Positions 33,944 to 41,973 of a stretch of 64,000 nucleotides of DNA are shown piece by piece; the stretch's first letter is position 1, and each line of letters starts with the position of its first letter. The translations under genes were made by a program, and so were the position numbers. The notes under the pieces were generated by a model. It saw nothing but the letters and a program-made list of their open reading frames with translations. It did no database searches and was not told the origin of the DNA. The stretch spans positions 62,001 through 126,000 of the forward strand of contig JAHDLB010000025.1 in assembly GCA_018432315.1 (NCBI GenBank), given 5' to 3'. Source of the stretch: Anaerolineae bacterium (GTDB lineage: Bacteria > Chloroflexota > Anaerolineae > Aggregatilineales > Aggregatilineaceae).

Positions 33944-35870
33944 CCGCCCCGTCCGCCTCACGAACGCGCAACAGCCGCACGAACACGGTATCCACCCGCC
34001 ACTCGCGGACCGGCTCGTACTGCGCCGGGTCGGAGAGCGCCGTCCGTTCGCCGTCGCTCAGGCCCGCCCACCAGTTGTGATCGATCAGCAGGTAGGCCGC
34101 GCCCGCCGCGCGCAGATCGTCCGCCCGCCGCGAGCGCTCCCAGGCGGCCAGCGCTTCCGCCGCCGCGCCGGAGAACGCATCCGGCCCCACGGCGGGGACG
34201 TTCAAACCGAGCGTGTTGGCGGGCATGAAGACGGTCCCCGCGTCGTCCGGCCACCCCGCGAAATAGGCGTCCACGTTCCAGCCCATCCACGGGAACAGGC
34301 CGCGCTGGAGCGCCGCCGCCCAGTTCACCGCCGGGTCGCCGGTCTTGAAGAACAGCACCAGGTCGCGGTTCTGGCTGTGGACCAGCGCGGTGTAGTGCTC
34401 GCGGCCCCAGGCGCGGATGTCGCTGCTGCCGATGGCGAATTCCTCGCTATAGGTTGGCTGGAGCGTCTGGATCGAGTAGGCGAGGTCGCGCTTGTTGTGG
34501 CCGGGCCAGCCGCGCATCGGGTCGTCCGGGTCGGGCGCCAGTGCCGCGATGACCGGGTCGGACTTGCCCAGGTAATCGATCGCGGTCCGTTCGGGGTTGT
34601 AGTAGGGGACGGTGCCGCCCCAGAACACGCCCAGCGTGGCGTCCGGCGCGGTCACGGCGTCGATCAGCAGCGCCTTGTCGACGTTGATCGCGTTGAGCGG
34701 CGCCTGGTAGGGCGGGACGTCGAACGCCATCTCCGGCCAGAAGCGATCCAGCGCAGCGCCGAGCGCGATCCCCCCGGCGAGCACCCCCGCCGCCGCCCAG
34801 CGCGCGGGCCGGGCGCGCGCCACGGTCACCAGCGCGGCAATCGCCAGGGCGAAGACCAGCGGCATGGCCGGGGCGGTCATGCGCCAGTAGGTCCAGGCCG
34901 GGACGTCGCCGCCCACGAAAACCTGGTAGGCGATCAGGGCGGCGATCATCGCGCCGAGCAGCGCCGTCTCGATCCGCCGCCGCAGGGCGACGCCCGCCGC
35001 CAGCGCCAGCAGGAGCGCGTGCTCGCGCAGGAAGGGCGCGGTGTAGTCCCACCCGTAGCCGACGCGCTCGTCGAGCGGCAGCCCCTCGGCTTTGAGCGTG
35101 TAGGTGTTGGCGAACAGCGCGCCGTCGTAATACCACCAGCGGAAAGCGTGCTGCGCCAGCGGCAGCGCCGCGAACAGCGCGCCCACGGCGATCACCTGCC
35201 GCCACGCCACCGGCACGGGCGCCGTGCGGGCCATCACGAGGAAGGCCAGCAGCGCCAGCCCGGCCAGCAGCAGCGACTCCGGGCGCGTCAGGTAGCACAG
35301 TCCCAGCAGGACGGCCATGCCCCGCGCCCAGCGCAGATCGCCGCTCCGCCGGTAGGCCAGCAGGGCCGCCACCGCCGCCAGCAGCAGCAGCGTCAGCAGG
35401 CCGGTTTCCATGCCCAGCAGCGACCAGTACGCCAGCGGGTAGTACGCCAGGGGGGCGGCATATCCCGCCAGCCGGGCGGCGGCGCGCGCCCGCGGCGAGG
35501 CGTCCGGCACCAGCAGGACGGCGATCTGCCCGGTCAGCGCGGCGATGCCGATCATCGTGGCGACGCCGAACACCTGCACGCTGAGCACGGCCAGCCGCTG
35601 CTCGGCCAGCGCGTTGGGGATCGCCATCACCAGCACCATCAGCAGGTTGGTGTAGCCCTCGACGTGCTCGCCGGGATTCCACACCAGCCCGTGCCCGTGA
35701 GCGAAGTTCCACGCGTAGCGCATCGAGATCATCGCGTCGTCGAACAGGGCGAAATAGCGCTGCCCATCCAGCGCGACGAGCGAGGTCGCGTCAATAAAAC
35801 GCGCCGCCCAGGCCACGAAACCGGCAGTGACCACCAGCAGCGCCGCGACTGTCCAGGTGCGAAGGGTCAT
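33930..35870 (-). CDS. Family-39-like membrane glycosyltransferase
   Basis: A 646-residue protein with around ten to twelve transmembrane segments and a soluble C-terminal part. The first outer loop has FDDAMISMRYAWN, followed by GLVWNPGEHVEGYTN. The acidic pair and the GEHVEGYTN pattern are common to GT39/ArnT-like enzymes that transfer sugars from polyprenyl phosphate. Substrate unknown. Together with the convergent DUF2723 gene it forms a small surface-glycosylation locus. Confidence 0.75.
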   Translation of the reverse strand: MTLRTWTVAALLVVTAGFVAWAARFIDATSLVALDGQRYFALFDDAMISMRYAWNFAHGHGLVWNPGEHVEGYTNLLMVLVMAIPNALAEQRLAVLSVQVFGVATMIGIAALTGQIAVLLVPDASPRARAAARLAGYAAPLAYYPLAYWSLLGMETGLLTLLLLAAVAALLAYRRSGDLRWARGMAVLLGLCYLTRPESLLLAGLALLAFLVMARTAPVPVAWRQVIAVGALFAALPLAQHAFRWWYYDGALFANTYTLKAEGLPLDERVGYGWDYTAPFLREHALLLALAAGVALRRRIETALLGAMIAALIAYQVFVGGDVPAWTYWRMTAPAMPLVFALAIAALVTVARARPARWAAAGVLAGGIALGAALDRFWPEMAFDVPPYQAPLNAINVDKALLIDAVTAPDATLGVFWGGTVPYYNPERTAIDYLGKSDPVIAALAPDPDDPMRGWPGHNKRDLAYSIQTLQPTYSEEFAIGSSDIRAWGREHYTALVHSQNRDLVLFFKTGDPAVNWAAALQRGLFPWMGWNVDAYFAGWPDDAGTVFMPANTLGLNVPAVGPDAFSGAAAEALAAWERSRRADDLRAAGAAYLLIDHNWWAGLSDGERTALSDPAQYEPVREWRVDTVFVRLLRVREADGAARDQ

Positions 35871-35986
35871 TCCGCGATCACAATCCGTTCCGGCATCGAA
35901 AAGCGCATTATACCCCCCTCCGGCAGGACGATGCTATACTGTTGCGCCGAGGGGCATTCCGATCCGTTGACTGAGGAGTTTCGTGT

Positions 35987-36988
35987 ATGCTGCTATCGAT
36001 CCGATCCCGTTGGCTGATTCCCGTCCTGGCGATCCTGGTCGCGCTCGGCGCAGCGCCCGGCGTCCCGGCGATGGCCCAGGGCGGCCCAAACCTGCTGAAC
36101 AATCCCGGCTTCGAGGGCCAGTACGTGCCGTATACCTACCCCGATGGCACGCGCATCGGGGAGTTTCACATCGCCGCCGGGTGGAACCCGTGGTTCAACG
36201 ATGGCCTGCGCCGACCGGAATACAAGCCGGGCAACTATTCGTACAACGGCACCGCGTCGCAGCAGTATTTCACGTCCTACAGCACCCACCAGGCCGGCCT
36301 GTGGCAGCGCGTCGAGAACGCCACGCCGGGCCGGACCTACCGCTTCAGCGTCGCGCTGTACGTGTGGTCGAGCAGCGAAGGCGACATCTCTACCAGCGTC
36401 CAGCCTGGCAACATCAACGTGCGCGTCGGCATCGATCCGACCGGCGGCATCAACCCGTATGCCAACACGGTCGTCTGGTCGCCGTTCGCCATGTTCTACG
36501 ACGAGTGGCGCGTCCTGTCGGTGGACGCTGTGGCCCAGTCCAACGCGCTGACCGTCTTTGTGTGGAGCCAGCCGGAGTTCCCGGTGCTGCACAACGACGT
36601 GGCGCTCGACGAAGCCTACCTGGGCGAAGTGGCCCCGCCGCCCGCGCCCACCCAGCCCGCCGCCCCGGCAGTCGAGCAGGGCCAGCCGGCCCAACAGCCG
36701 CCCGCCGCCGCCACCCAGCCACCCGCGCCGGTGACGGTCCCCGCCGCGCCGACCGCTGCGCCGGGCGCGGTCACGATGCGCCCGCTCGACGACCTGCGGC
36801 TGCGCGCGTCGATCTACGGCGAGACGCTGAACGTGATCCCCGCCGGGGTCGCGGTGCCGGTGCTGGGCCGCACGGCGGATCGCAACTGGGCGCTGGTCGA
36901 ATACGGGGACCAGCAAGGTTGGGTCGCGTCGTGGCTGGGGCGCTATTCGGCGGCCTTCGACACGATCCCGGTCGTCGAAGCGCCCTGA
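35987..36988 (+). CDS. Secreted protein: carbohydrate-binding-like domain plus bacterial SH3 domain
   Basis: A 333-residue exported protein with a signal peptide ending near AMAQ (residue 31). Residues 32-215 form a beta-sandwich module that begins NLLNNPGFEG and contains GLWQRVENATPGRTYRFSV, like CBM4/9-type or PEP-CTERM-associated jellyrolls. A Pro/Ala/Gln-rich linker follows (220-260), and then a C-terminal bacterial SH3 domain (DLRLRASIYGETLNVIPAG ... GWVASWLG) that usually binds cell wall. TATACT at 35935-35940 is a possible -10 element. No catalytic residues are evident; an adhesive or wall-anchoring role is likely. Confidence 0.75.
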   Translation: MLLSIRSRWLIPVLAILVALGAAPGVPAMAQGGPNLLNNPGFEGQYVPYTYPDGTRIGEFHIAAGWNPWFNDGLRRPEYKPGNYSYNGTASQQYFTSYSTHQAGLWQRVENATPGRTYRFSVALYVWSSSEGDISTSVQPGNINVRVGIDPTGGINPYANTVVWSPFAMFYDEWRVLSVDAVAQSNALTVFVWSQPEFPVLHNDVALDEAYLGEVAPPPAPTQPAAPAVEQGQPAQQPPAAATQPPAPVTVPAAPTAAPGAVTMRPLDDLRLRASIYGETLNVIPAGVAVPVLGRTADRNWALVEYGDQQGWVASWLGRYSAAFDTIPVVEAP

Positions 36989-37025
36989 TCGCCCGACATC
37001 ATTTGTACTTTCTAACCAAAATGGG

Positions 37026-37054
37026 TTGTTCGACCGCCCAATCTGTGCTATCGT
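37026..37054 (+). promoter_or_regulatory. Probable promoter of the arg leader
   Basis: TTGTTC (37026-37031) and TATCGT (37049-37054) are separated by 17 bases. Both boxes match consensus only partly. Predicted start near 37061 would include the whole leader ORF. Confidence 0.45.
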
Positions 37055-37096
37055 TTGAGCGTCAGTCAAAAACACAGTGAGAGATCGTACCGAATC

Positions 37097-37168
37097 ATGC
37101 TTAGCCTGACCTTCGTCCCGCGTTTCCCGCGTCGCCGCCCGGCTCTCCATAGGAGGGGTCCGGCTTAG
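37097..37168 (+). CDS. Arginine leader peptide (ArgC-operon attenuator)
   Basis: A 23-residue frame, MLSLTFVPRFPRRRP ... HRRGPA, with six Arg codons: one CGT at codon 9, CGT-CGC-CGC at 12-14 and AGG-AGG at 19-20. The frame is followed by competing RNA hairpins and an intrinsic terminator before argC. Arg starvation should stall the ribosome on codons 12-14, exactly where the stalled ribosome would cover the 5' arm of the protector hairpin. The ribosome binding site is weak (AGTGAGAG, 12 bases from ATG). Existence is inferred from codon content and RNA architecture. Confidence 0.8.
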   Translation: MLSLTFVPRFPRRRPALHRRGPA

Positions 37169-37227
37169 TGGTGTTTGTGGCGCGATAGGTCAGCGTATAC
37201 CAGCCAACACAACCGCTCCCGGACCCC
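37139..37227 (+). promoter_or_regulatory. Protector hairpin (1:2) and antiterminator (2:3) of the arg attenuator
   Basis: Strand 1 (37139-37148) pairs with strand 2 (37152-37163) through CTCTCC/GGAGGG and CCGG/CCGG, with an ATA loop and a two-base bulge. Strand 2 also contains GGGGTCCGG (37155-37163), a perfect 9-base complement of CCGGACCCC (37219-37227). That second pairing uses the 5' arm and loop of the terminator, so the two states exclude each other. Confidence 0.78.
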
Positions 37228-37241
37228 GGGGGCGGTTTTTT
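37211..37241 (+). terminator. Attenuator terminator (3:4) before argC
   Basis: A 10-bp GC stem with one G-U (CCGCTCCCGG 37213-37222 with CCGGGGGCGG 37226-37235), extended by two A-T pairs, has a three-base loop and six T. It lies 22 bases before the argC ATG. Confidence 0.9.
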
Positions 37242-37263
37242 GTGGGCGTGTGAGGAGCATTGC

Positions 37264-38274
37264 ATGAGCATCGACGTTGGGATTTACGGCGCGACGGGCT
37301 ACACCGGCCTGGAGCTGATCCGGCTGCTGGCGGGACACCCTCACGCGAGCATCCGCTTCGCCACCTCGGAAGCCTCCGCCGGGCAGAGCCTGCGCCAGAG
37401 CTGGCCGCTGGCCCCGGACCTGACTCTCGTGCCATCCGCCGACGCGCCGCTGGACGAGGTACAGGCCGTGTTTTTGTGCCTGCCCCACACGCGCTCGGCC
37501 CCACTGGCCGCCCAGGCGCTGGGGCGCGGTGTCCGCGTGGTCGATCTCTCCGCCGACCTGCGGCTCGACGATCCCGCCGTCTACGCGCAGTGGTACAAGG
37601 TGGACCATCCCCACCCCGAGCTGCTGCCGCGCCCCTATGGCCTGCCCGAACTGGGCCGCGACAACCTGATCGGCGCGGAGTGCATCGCCAACCCCGGCTG
37701 TTACGCGACGTCGGTCCTGCTGGCGACGGTGCCCCTCGCCCGCCACGATCTGCTTATCCCCGGCGCGCCCCTGATCGTGGATGCCAAGTCCGGCGTGTCG
37801 GGCGCGGGCCGGACGCCCAAACAGAACATCCTGTTCGCCGAGGTGCACGGCAATTTCTCGCCGTACAACATCGGGCGGGGCCACCGCCATTTAGCCGAGA
37901 TCGAGCAGGTGCTGGCCGCCGAGGGCAGCCAGGCCGGGCCGCTGATCTTCTCGCCGCACCTGCTGCCCACCGACCGGGGCATCCTCTCGACCGTGTACGC
38001 CCAGGTGACGGACGCCGGCGCCGCGCGCGCCGCCTTCACCACCGCCTACGCGGGCGAGCCGCTGGTGCGCGTGCTGCCCGACGGCGAGCTGGCGACCCTG
38101 CGCCACGTGGTCAACACGCCCGCCGCCGCCCTGTCATTGACGCCCGCCGGAGACAACCTGCTGATCGTCGTGTCGGTGATCGACAACCTGCTGAAGGGCG
38201 CGGCCTCGCAGGCCGTGCAGAACTTCAACCTGATGTGGAATCTGCCCGAAACAACCGGGCTAGCGGCGTGCTGA
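37264..38274 (+). CDS. argC: N-acetyl-gamma-glutamyl-phosphate reductase
   Basis: A 336-residue NADPH-dependent enzyme of arginine synthesis that reduces N-acetylglutamyl phosphate to the semialdehyde. Seen: GIYGATGYTGLELIRLL, the cofactor-binding start; FLCLPHTRSA; the catalytic Cys in NPGCYATS near residue 146; VDAKSGVSGAGR; and the His region RGHRHLAEIEQ. ATG 37264 has TGAGGAG six bases upstream. It opens the argC-argB-argD-NAGS-argJ operon and lies directly behind the Arg-leader attenuator. Confidence 0.95.
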   Translation: MSIDVGIYGATGYTGLELIRLLAGHPHASIRFATSEASAGQSLRQSWPLAPDLTLVPSADAPLDEVQAVFLCLPHTRSAPLAAQALGRGVRVVDLSADLRLDDPAVYAQWYKVDHPHPELLPRPYGLPELGRDNLIGAECIANPGCYATSVLLATVPLARHDLLIPGAPLIVDAKSGVSGAGRTPKQNILFAEVHGNFSPYNIGRGHRHLAEIEQVLAAEGSQAGPLIFSPHLLPTDRGILSTVYAQVTDAGAARAAFTTAYAGEPLVRVLPDGELATLRHVVNTPAAALSLTPAGDNLLIVVSVIDNLLKGAASQAVQNFNLMWNLPETTGLAAC

Positions 38275-38293
38275 TCCGCCAGAGGAAACCATC

Positions 38294-39043
38294 ATGCTCG
38301 ACACCATGCCTATCGTCGTCAAAATCGGCGGCAACGATCTCGAACGACCCGGCTTCATCGACGAGCTGGCCCTGTCGGTGGCGGCGCTGCACCAGCAGAC
38401 GCCTTGCATCCTCGTGCACGGCGGCGGCCAGGCCATCAACCGGATGCAAAAGCAGTTGGGCCTGGAGCCGGTCTACGTCAACGGGCAGCGCGTGACCGAC
38501 AGCGCTTCGCTGGCCGTGGCCGAGATGATGCTCTCCGGCGCGGTCAACAAGGAGCTGACCATGGCGCTGCTGCGCGCCGGCGTGGACGCGCTCGGCCTCA
38601 GCGGCGTCGATCGCGGGCTGCTCCGGGTGGAGCCGTGGGGCGAGAACATGGGCCGCGTGGGGCGCATCGTGAACGTGCGCGCGGACGTGCTGCTGGGCCT
38701 GTGCGAGCAGGGCGTGGTGCCCGTCGTCTCCCCGATTTCGCTGGGGCCGGAAGGGCGCTACAACGTCAACGCCGATCACGCGGCGGGGGCCATCGCCGCC
38801 GCGCTGCACGCCGCTCACGCCACCTTCCTCACCAACGTGCCCGGCGTGAAGATCGGCGCGGAAGTCGCCCCGTATCTCACCGTGGCCCAGGCCCAGGAGC
38901 TGATCGCACAGGGCGTGATCACGGGCGGGATGATTCCCAAGGTCCAGGCCGCGCTGGCCGCCATCGCCAGCGGCGTGCAGAAAGCGATCATCACCGACCT
39001 GCCCGGCCTCAGCGCCGGCACCGGGACGGTGTTCGCCGTTTAG
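38294..39043 (+). CDS. argB: Acetylglutamate kinase
   Basis: A 249-residue amino-acid kinase that phosphorylates N-acetylglutamate with ATP. Seen: VVKIGGNDL at the start, ILVHGGGQAINRMQKQLGL (glycine-rich substrate loop), VNGQRVTD, YNVNADHAAGAIA, and GGMIPKVQAALAAIASGVQKA near the end. It lacks the N-terminal helix that marks Arg-inhibited hexameric kinases, so feedback inhibition may be weak; that reading is inference. It follows argC by 19 bp. Confidence 0.95.
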   Translation: MLDTMPIVVKIGGNDLERPGFIDELALSVAALHQQTPCILVHGGGQAINRMQKQLGLEPVYVNGQRVTDSASLAVAEMMLSGAVNKELTMALLRAGVDALGLSGVDRGLLRVEPWGENMGRVGRIVNVRADVLLGLCEQGVVPVVSPISLGPEGRYNVNADHAAGAIAAALHAAHATFLTNVPGVKIGAEVAPYLTVAQAQELIAQGVITGGMIPKVQAALAAIASGVQKAIITDLPGLSAGTGTVFAV

Positions 39044-39078
39044 CGTATTCTCGCGCAGCCACTCACCAGGAAGGCATT

Positions 39079-40266
39079 ATGTCCAACCAGACTCCCGACA
39101 AGACCGCCCGCTACGTCCTCAACACCTACGCCCGCGCCCCGTTCGTGCTGGCGCGCGGCGAGGGGATGTATTTGTACGACGAGGACGGCAAAGCCTATCT
39201 CGATTTCACCGCCGGCATCAGCGTCAACGCCCTGGGCCACGCCGACCCTGAGATCGCGGCGGCGGTCAGCCAGCAGATCGCGCAGCTTTCGCACGTCTGC
39301 AACCTGTACCACAGCGCGCCCCACGCCGACCTCGCCGAGGCGCTGTGCGCGCGCAGCTTCGCCGGCAAAGTGTACTTTTGCAATTCCGGGACCGAAGCCG
39401 TCGAGGCGGCGATCAAATTTGCGCGCAAATACGCCCGCACGATTCACGGTCCCGGCAAAACCGGGATCGTGGCTTTTAGCGGCAGTTTCCACGGGCGGAC
39501 CGTCGGGGCGCTGGCCCTCACCGCCCGCGAGAAGTACCAGGCGCCGTTCCGCCCGCTGATGCCCGGCGCCAGCTTCGCGCCGTTCGACGATCTCGCCGCC
39601 GCCGAGAAGCTCATCGGCCCGGACACGTGCGCGGTCTTCGTGGAGCCGGTGCAGGGCGAAGGCGGCATTCACCCGGCTTCCGCGGAATTTCTGGCCGGGC
39701 TGCGCGCAGCCTGCGATCGCTACGGCGCGCTGCTGGTCTTCGACGAGATTCAGTGCGGGATGGGCCGCACCGGAAAGCTGTGGGGCTACGAGCACAGCGG
39801 CGTGACGCCGGACATGATGACGCTCGCCAAGGCGCTCGGCGGGGGCCTGCCCATCGGCGCAACGCTGCTCACCGACCGCGTCGCGGACGTGCTGGCGCCC
39901 GGCGACCACGGCAGCACCTTCGCGGGCGGCCCGGTGATCTGCCGGGCGGCGGAGGTCGTCCTGCGGCGGGTGAGCGATCCCGCCATGCTGGCGCACGTCC
40001 GGGCGATGGGCGCGCGGCTGGTGGAGGGCCTGCGCGGGCTGAACCACCCGGGCATCGTCGAGATTCGCGGCCTGGGCCTGATGATCGGCGTCGAGTTCGA
40101 CCGCGAGGTCGCGCCCCTGATCGCGGCGGGGCACGCCCGCGGCCTGCTGATGATCAACGCCGGGCCGAACGTGCTGCGTCTGATGCCGCCGCTGATCGTG
40201 GACGCGAGCCACGTCGCGCAGTTCCTGGACACGTTCGCCGCCATCCTCGCGGAGCAGAGCGCCTGA
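39079..40266 (+). CDS. argD: Acetylornithine aminotransferase
   Basis: A 395-residue class-III aminotransferase using PLP. It converts N-acetylglutamate semialdehyde to N-acetylornithine. Seen: FTAGISVNALGHADPE, FCNSGTEAVEAAIKFARK, FSGSFHGRTVGALALT, VFDEIQCGMGRTGKLW, and the PLP Lys in MTLAKALGGGLPIGA near residue 252. The start ATG 39079 has AGGAAGG upstream. Its stop overlaps the following GNAT start (TGATG), indicating coupling. Confidence 0.95.
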   Translation: MSNQTPDKTARYVLNTYARAPFVLARGEGMYLYDEDGKAYLDFTAGISVNALGHADPEIAAAVSQQIAQLSHVCNLYHSAPHADLAEALCARSFAGKVYFCNSGTEAVEAAIKFARKYARTIHGPGKTGIVAFSGSFHGRTVGALALTAREKYQAPFRPLMPGASFAPFDDLAAAEKLIGPDTCAVFVEPVQGEGGIHPASAEFLAGLRAACDRYGALLVFDEIQCGMGRTGKLWGYEHSGVTPDMMTLAKALGGGLPIGATLLTDRVADVLAPGDHGSTFAGGPVICRAAEVVLRRVSDPAMLAHVRAMGARLVEGLRGLNHPGIVEIRGLGLMIGVEFDREVAPLIAAGHARGLLMINAGPNVLRLMPPLIVDASHVAQFLDTFAAILAEQSA

Positions 40267-40730
40267 TGATCCGCCACGCCACCCTGGACGAAATCGCGCA
40301 GATTCGCGCGCTGTTCGAGGACGAGGTTCGCGACGGGCGGATGCTGCCGCGCAGCGAGGAAGACATCCGCGCCACCCTCGGCGATTGGCTGGTCGCCGAG
40401 AAGGTCGGGCAGATCGTGGGCTGCGTCTCGCTGGTCCACTTCAACGCGGACCTGTGCGAGGTGCGCTCGCTGGCGGTCCACCCCACCTATCGCGGCAACG
40501 GCATCGCCGGGAACCTGATCGAGGCCGCGCTGGAATTGGCCCGCGCCCAGGGCCGGAACCGCGTGCTGACGCTCACCCGCGCCGCGCGCGTATTCGAGCA
40601 GAAAGGCTTCCGGCGCGACAACGTCGGCCACTTCCCCGAAAAGGTCTGGCGCGACTGCGCGCCCTGCCCGTTCCGCGACGCGTGTGACGAGGTTGCCCTT
40701 GTCTACCACCTGCGCCAGGAGACATCATGA
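40266..40730 (+). CDS. Short GNAT-type N-acetylglutamate synthase
   Basis: A 154-residue GNAT acetyltransferase. VRSLAVHPTYRGNGIAGNLIEAAL is the acetyl-CoA loop region. The C-terminal part, FEQKGFRRDNVGHFPEKVW followed by CAPCPFRDACDEVAL, matches short stand-alone N-acetylglutamate synthases, whose conserved Cys cluster sits at the end. It makes N-acetylglutamate from glutamate and acetyl-CoA, the first step of the pathway. It overlaps argD upstream and argJ downstream by a few bases, so it is tightly coupled within the operon. Confidence 0.82.
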   Translation: MIRHATLDEIAQIRALFEDEVRDGRMLPRSEEDIRATLGDWLVAEKVGQIVGCVSLVHFNADLCEVRSLAVHPTYRGNGIAGNLIEAALELARAQGRNRVLTLTRAARVFEQKGFRRDNVGHFPEKVWRDCAPCPFRDACDEVALVYHLRQETS

Positions 40731-41911
40731 CCATCCACCCCGTTACCGGCTTCACCCTCGCCGGGACGCACTGCGGGCTGAAGCCCAACGGACACGACGA
40801 CATCGCGCTGCTGGTCAGCGAGCGCCCGTGCCAGGCGGCGGGCGTCTTCACCACCAACCGGGTGAAGGCCGCGCCCGTGCTCTACGACCAGGCGATCCTC
40901 GCCCGGCCCGACGCGGCCATCCGCGCCGTGATCGCCAACACCGGCAGCGCCAACGCCTGCACCGGCGCGCAAGGGTTGGAGAACGCCCGCGCCACCGCCG
41001 CCCAGGTCGCGGATATAGTCGGGTGCGCGCCCGACGACGTGCTGACCCTCTCGACCGGGGTGATCGGCATGCCCCTGCCAATGGACGCCATCCGGCGCGG
41101 CGTGGCGACCCTGGGCGGGATGCTCCGCGCCGATGGCTGGGCGAGCGCCGCCGCCGCGGTCATGACCACCGACACGCGGCCCAAGCTGGCGAGCGTCCAG
41201 GTGGGCGGCTATACGATCACCGGCATCGCCAAAGGCGCGGGCATGATCGCGCCCAACATGGCGACCATGCTCGCCGTCATCGCGACCGATGCCGCCGCTC
41301 CGCGCGACCTGCTGGAGCGGGCGCTCGCCGCCGCCACCGAGAACAGCTTCAACCGGATCGTGGTCGATGGCGACATGAGCACCAACGACACGGTGCTCGT
41401 CCTGGCGAATGGCGCGTCGGGCGTGGCCGTGGCCGACGAGGCGGCGTTCACTGCCGCGCTGGCGGACGTCTGCGCGCAGCTCGCGCAGGCCATCGTGCGC
41501 GACGGCGAAGGCGCGACCAAGTTCGTCACCGTCCACGTGACCGGGGCGGCGGACGAAGCGGGGGCCGTTGCCATCGCCCGCTCGATCGCGACCTCGGCGC
41601 TGGTCAAAACAGCGTTCTATGGCGCCGATCCGAACTGGGGGCGCATCCTGTGCGCGGCGGGGTATGCCGGTGTCGATCTCGATCCGGGCCGGCTGGCGCT
41701 GTGGCTGCTGGACGCGTCCGGCGCCCCGGCGATCCAGCTCGTGGCGGGCGGCCAGCCGCTGGACTACGACGAACCGGCGGCCATCGCGCTCATGCAGACG
41801 CCGGAATGGGGCGCGCGGCTGGACCTGGGCGCGGGCGCGGCGTCCACCTGGGTGTGGACGTGCGATCTCAGCCACGATTACGTGACCATCAACGGGCACT
41901 ACCGGACCTGA
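40727..41911 (+). CDS. argJ: Ornithine acetyltransferase / bifunctional ArgJ
   Basis: A 394-residue precursor that cuts itself into two chains at the Ala-Thr bond in KGAGMIAPNMATML (Thr near residue 180). It transfers acetyl from N-acetylornithine to glutamate; some forms also use acetyl-CoA. Seen: VFTTNRVKAAPV, NTGSANACTG, LTLSTGVIG, MSTNDTVLVLANG, GEGATKFVTV and GADPNWGRILCAAGYAG. The canonical Ser of KGSGMIAP is Ala here, which some family members share. The four-base overlap with the GNAT gene shows coupling. Confidence 0.95.
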   Translation: MTIHPVTGFTLAGTHCGLKPNGHDDIALLVSERPCQAAGVFTTNRVKAAPVLYDQAILARPDAAIRAVIANTGSANACTGAQGLENARATAAQVADIVGCAPDDVLTLSTGVIGMPLPMDAIRRGVATLGGMLRADGWASAAAAVMTTDTRPKLASVQVGGYTITGIAKGAGMIAPNMATMLAVIATDAAAPRDLLERALAAATENSFNRIVVDGDMSTNDTVLVLANGASGVAVADEAAFTAALADVCAQLAQAIVRDGEGATKFVTVHVTGAADEAGAVAIARSIATSALVKTAFYGADPNWGRILCAAGYAGVDLDPGRLALWLLDASGAPAIQLVAGGQPLDYDEPAAIALMQTPEWGARLDLGAGAASTWVWTCDLSHDYVTINGHYRT

Positions 41912-41920
41912 CCGGAATCG

Positions 41921-41948
41921 AAAAGCGGCCTGGAACGTTCCGGGCCGC
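41921..41948 (-). terminator. Terminator after argH, possibly bidirectional
   Basis: A 10-bp stem (GCGGCCTGGA 41925-41934, TCCGGGCCGC 41939-41948) with loop ACGT lies between the convergent argJ and argH. On the minus strand it is followed by TTTT (41924-41921). On the plus strand the T-run is poor. Confidence 0.6.
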
Positions 41949-41973
41949 CTTGGCTGTTCGTTCTGCAAAACGC

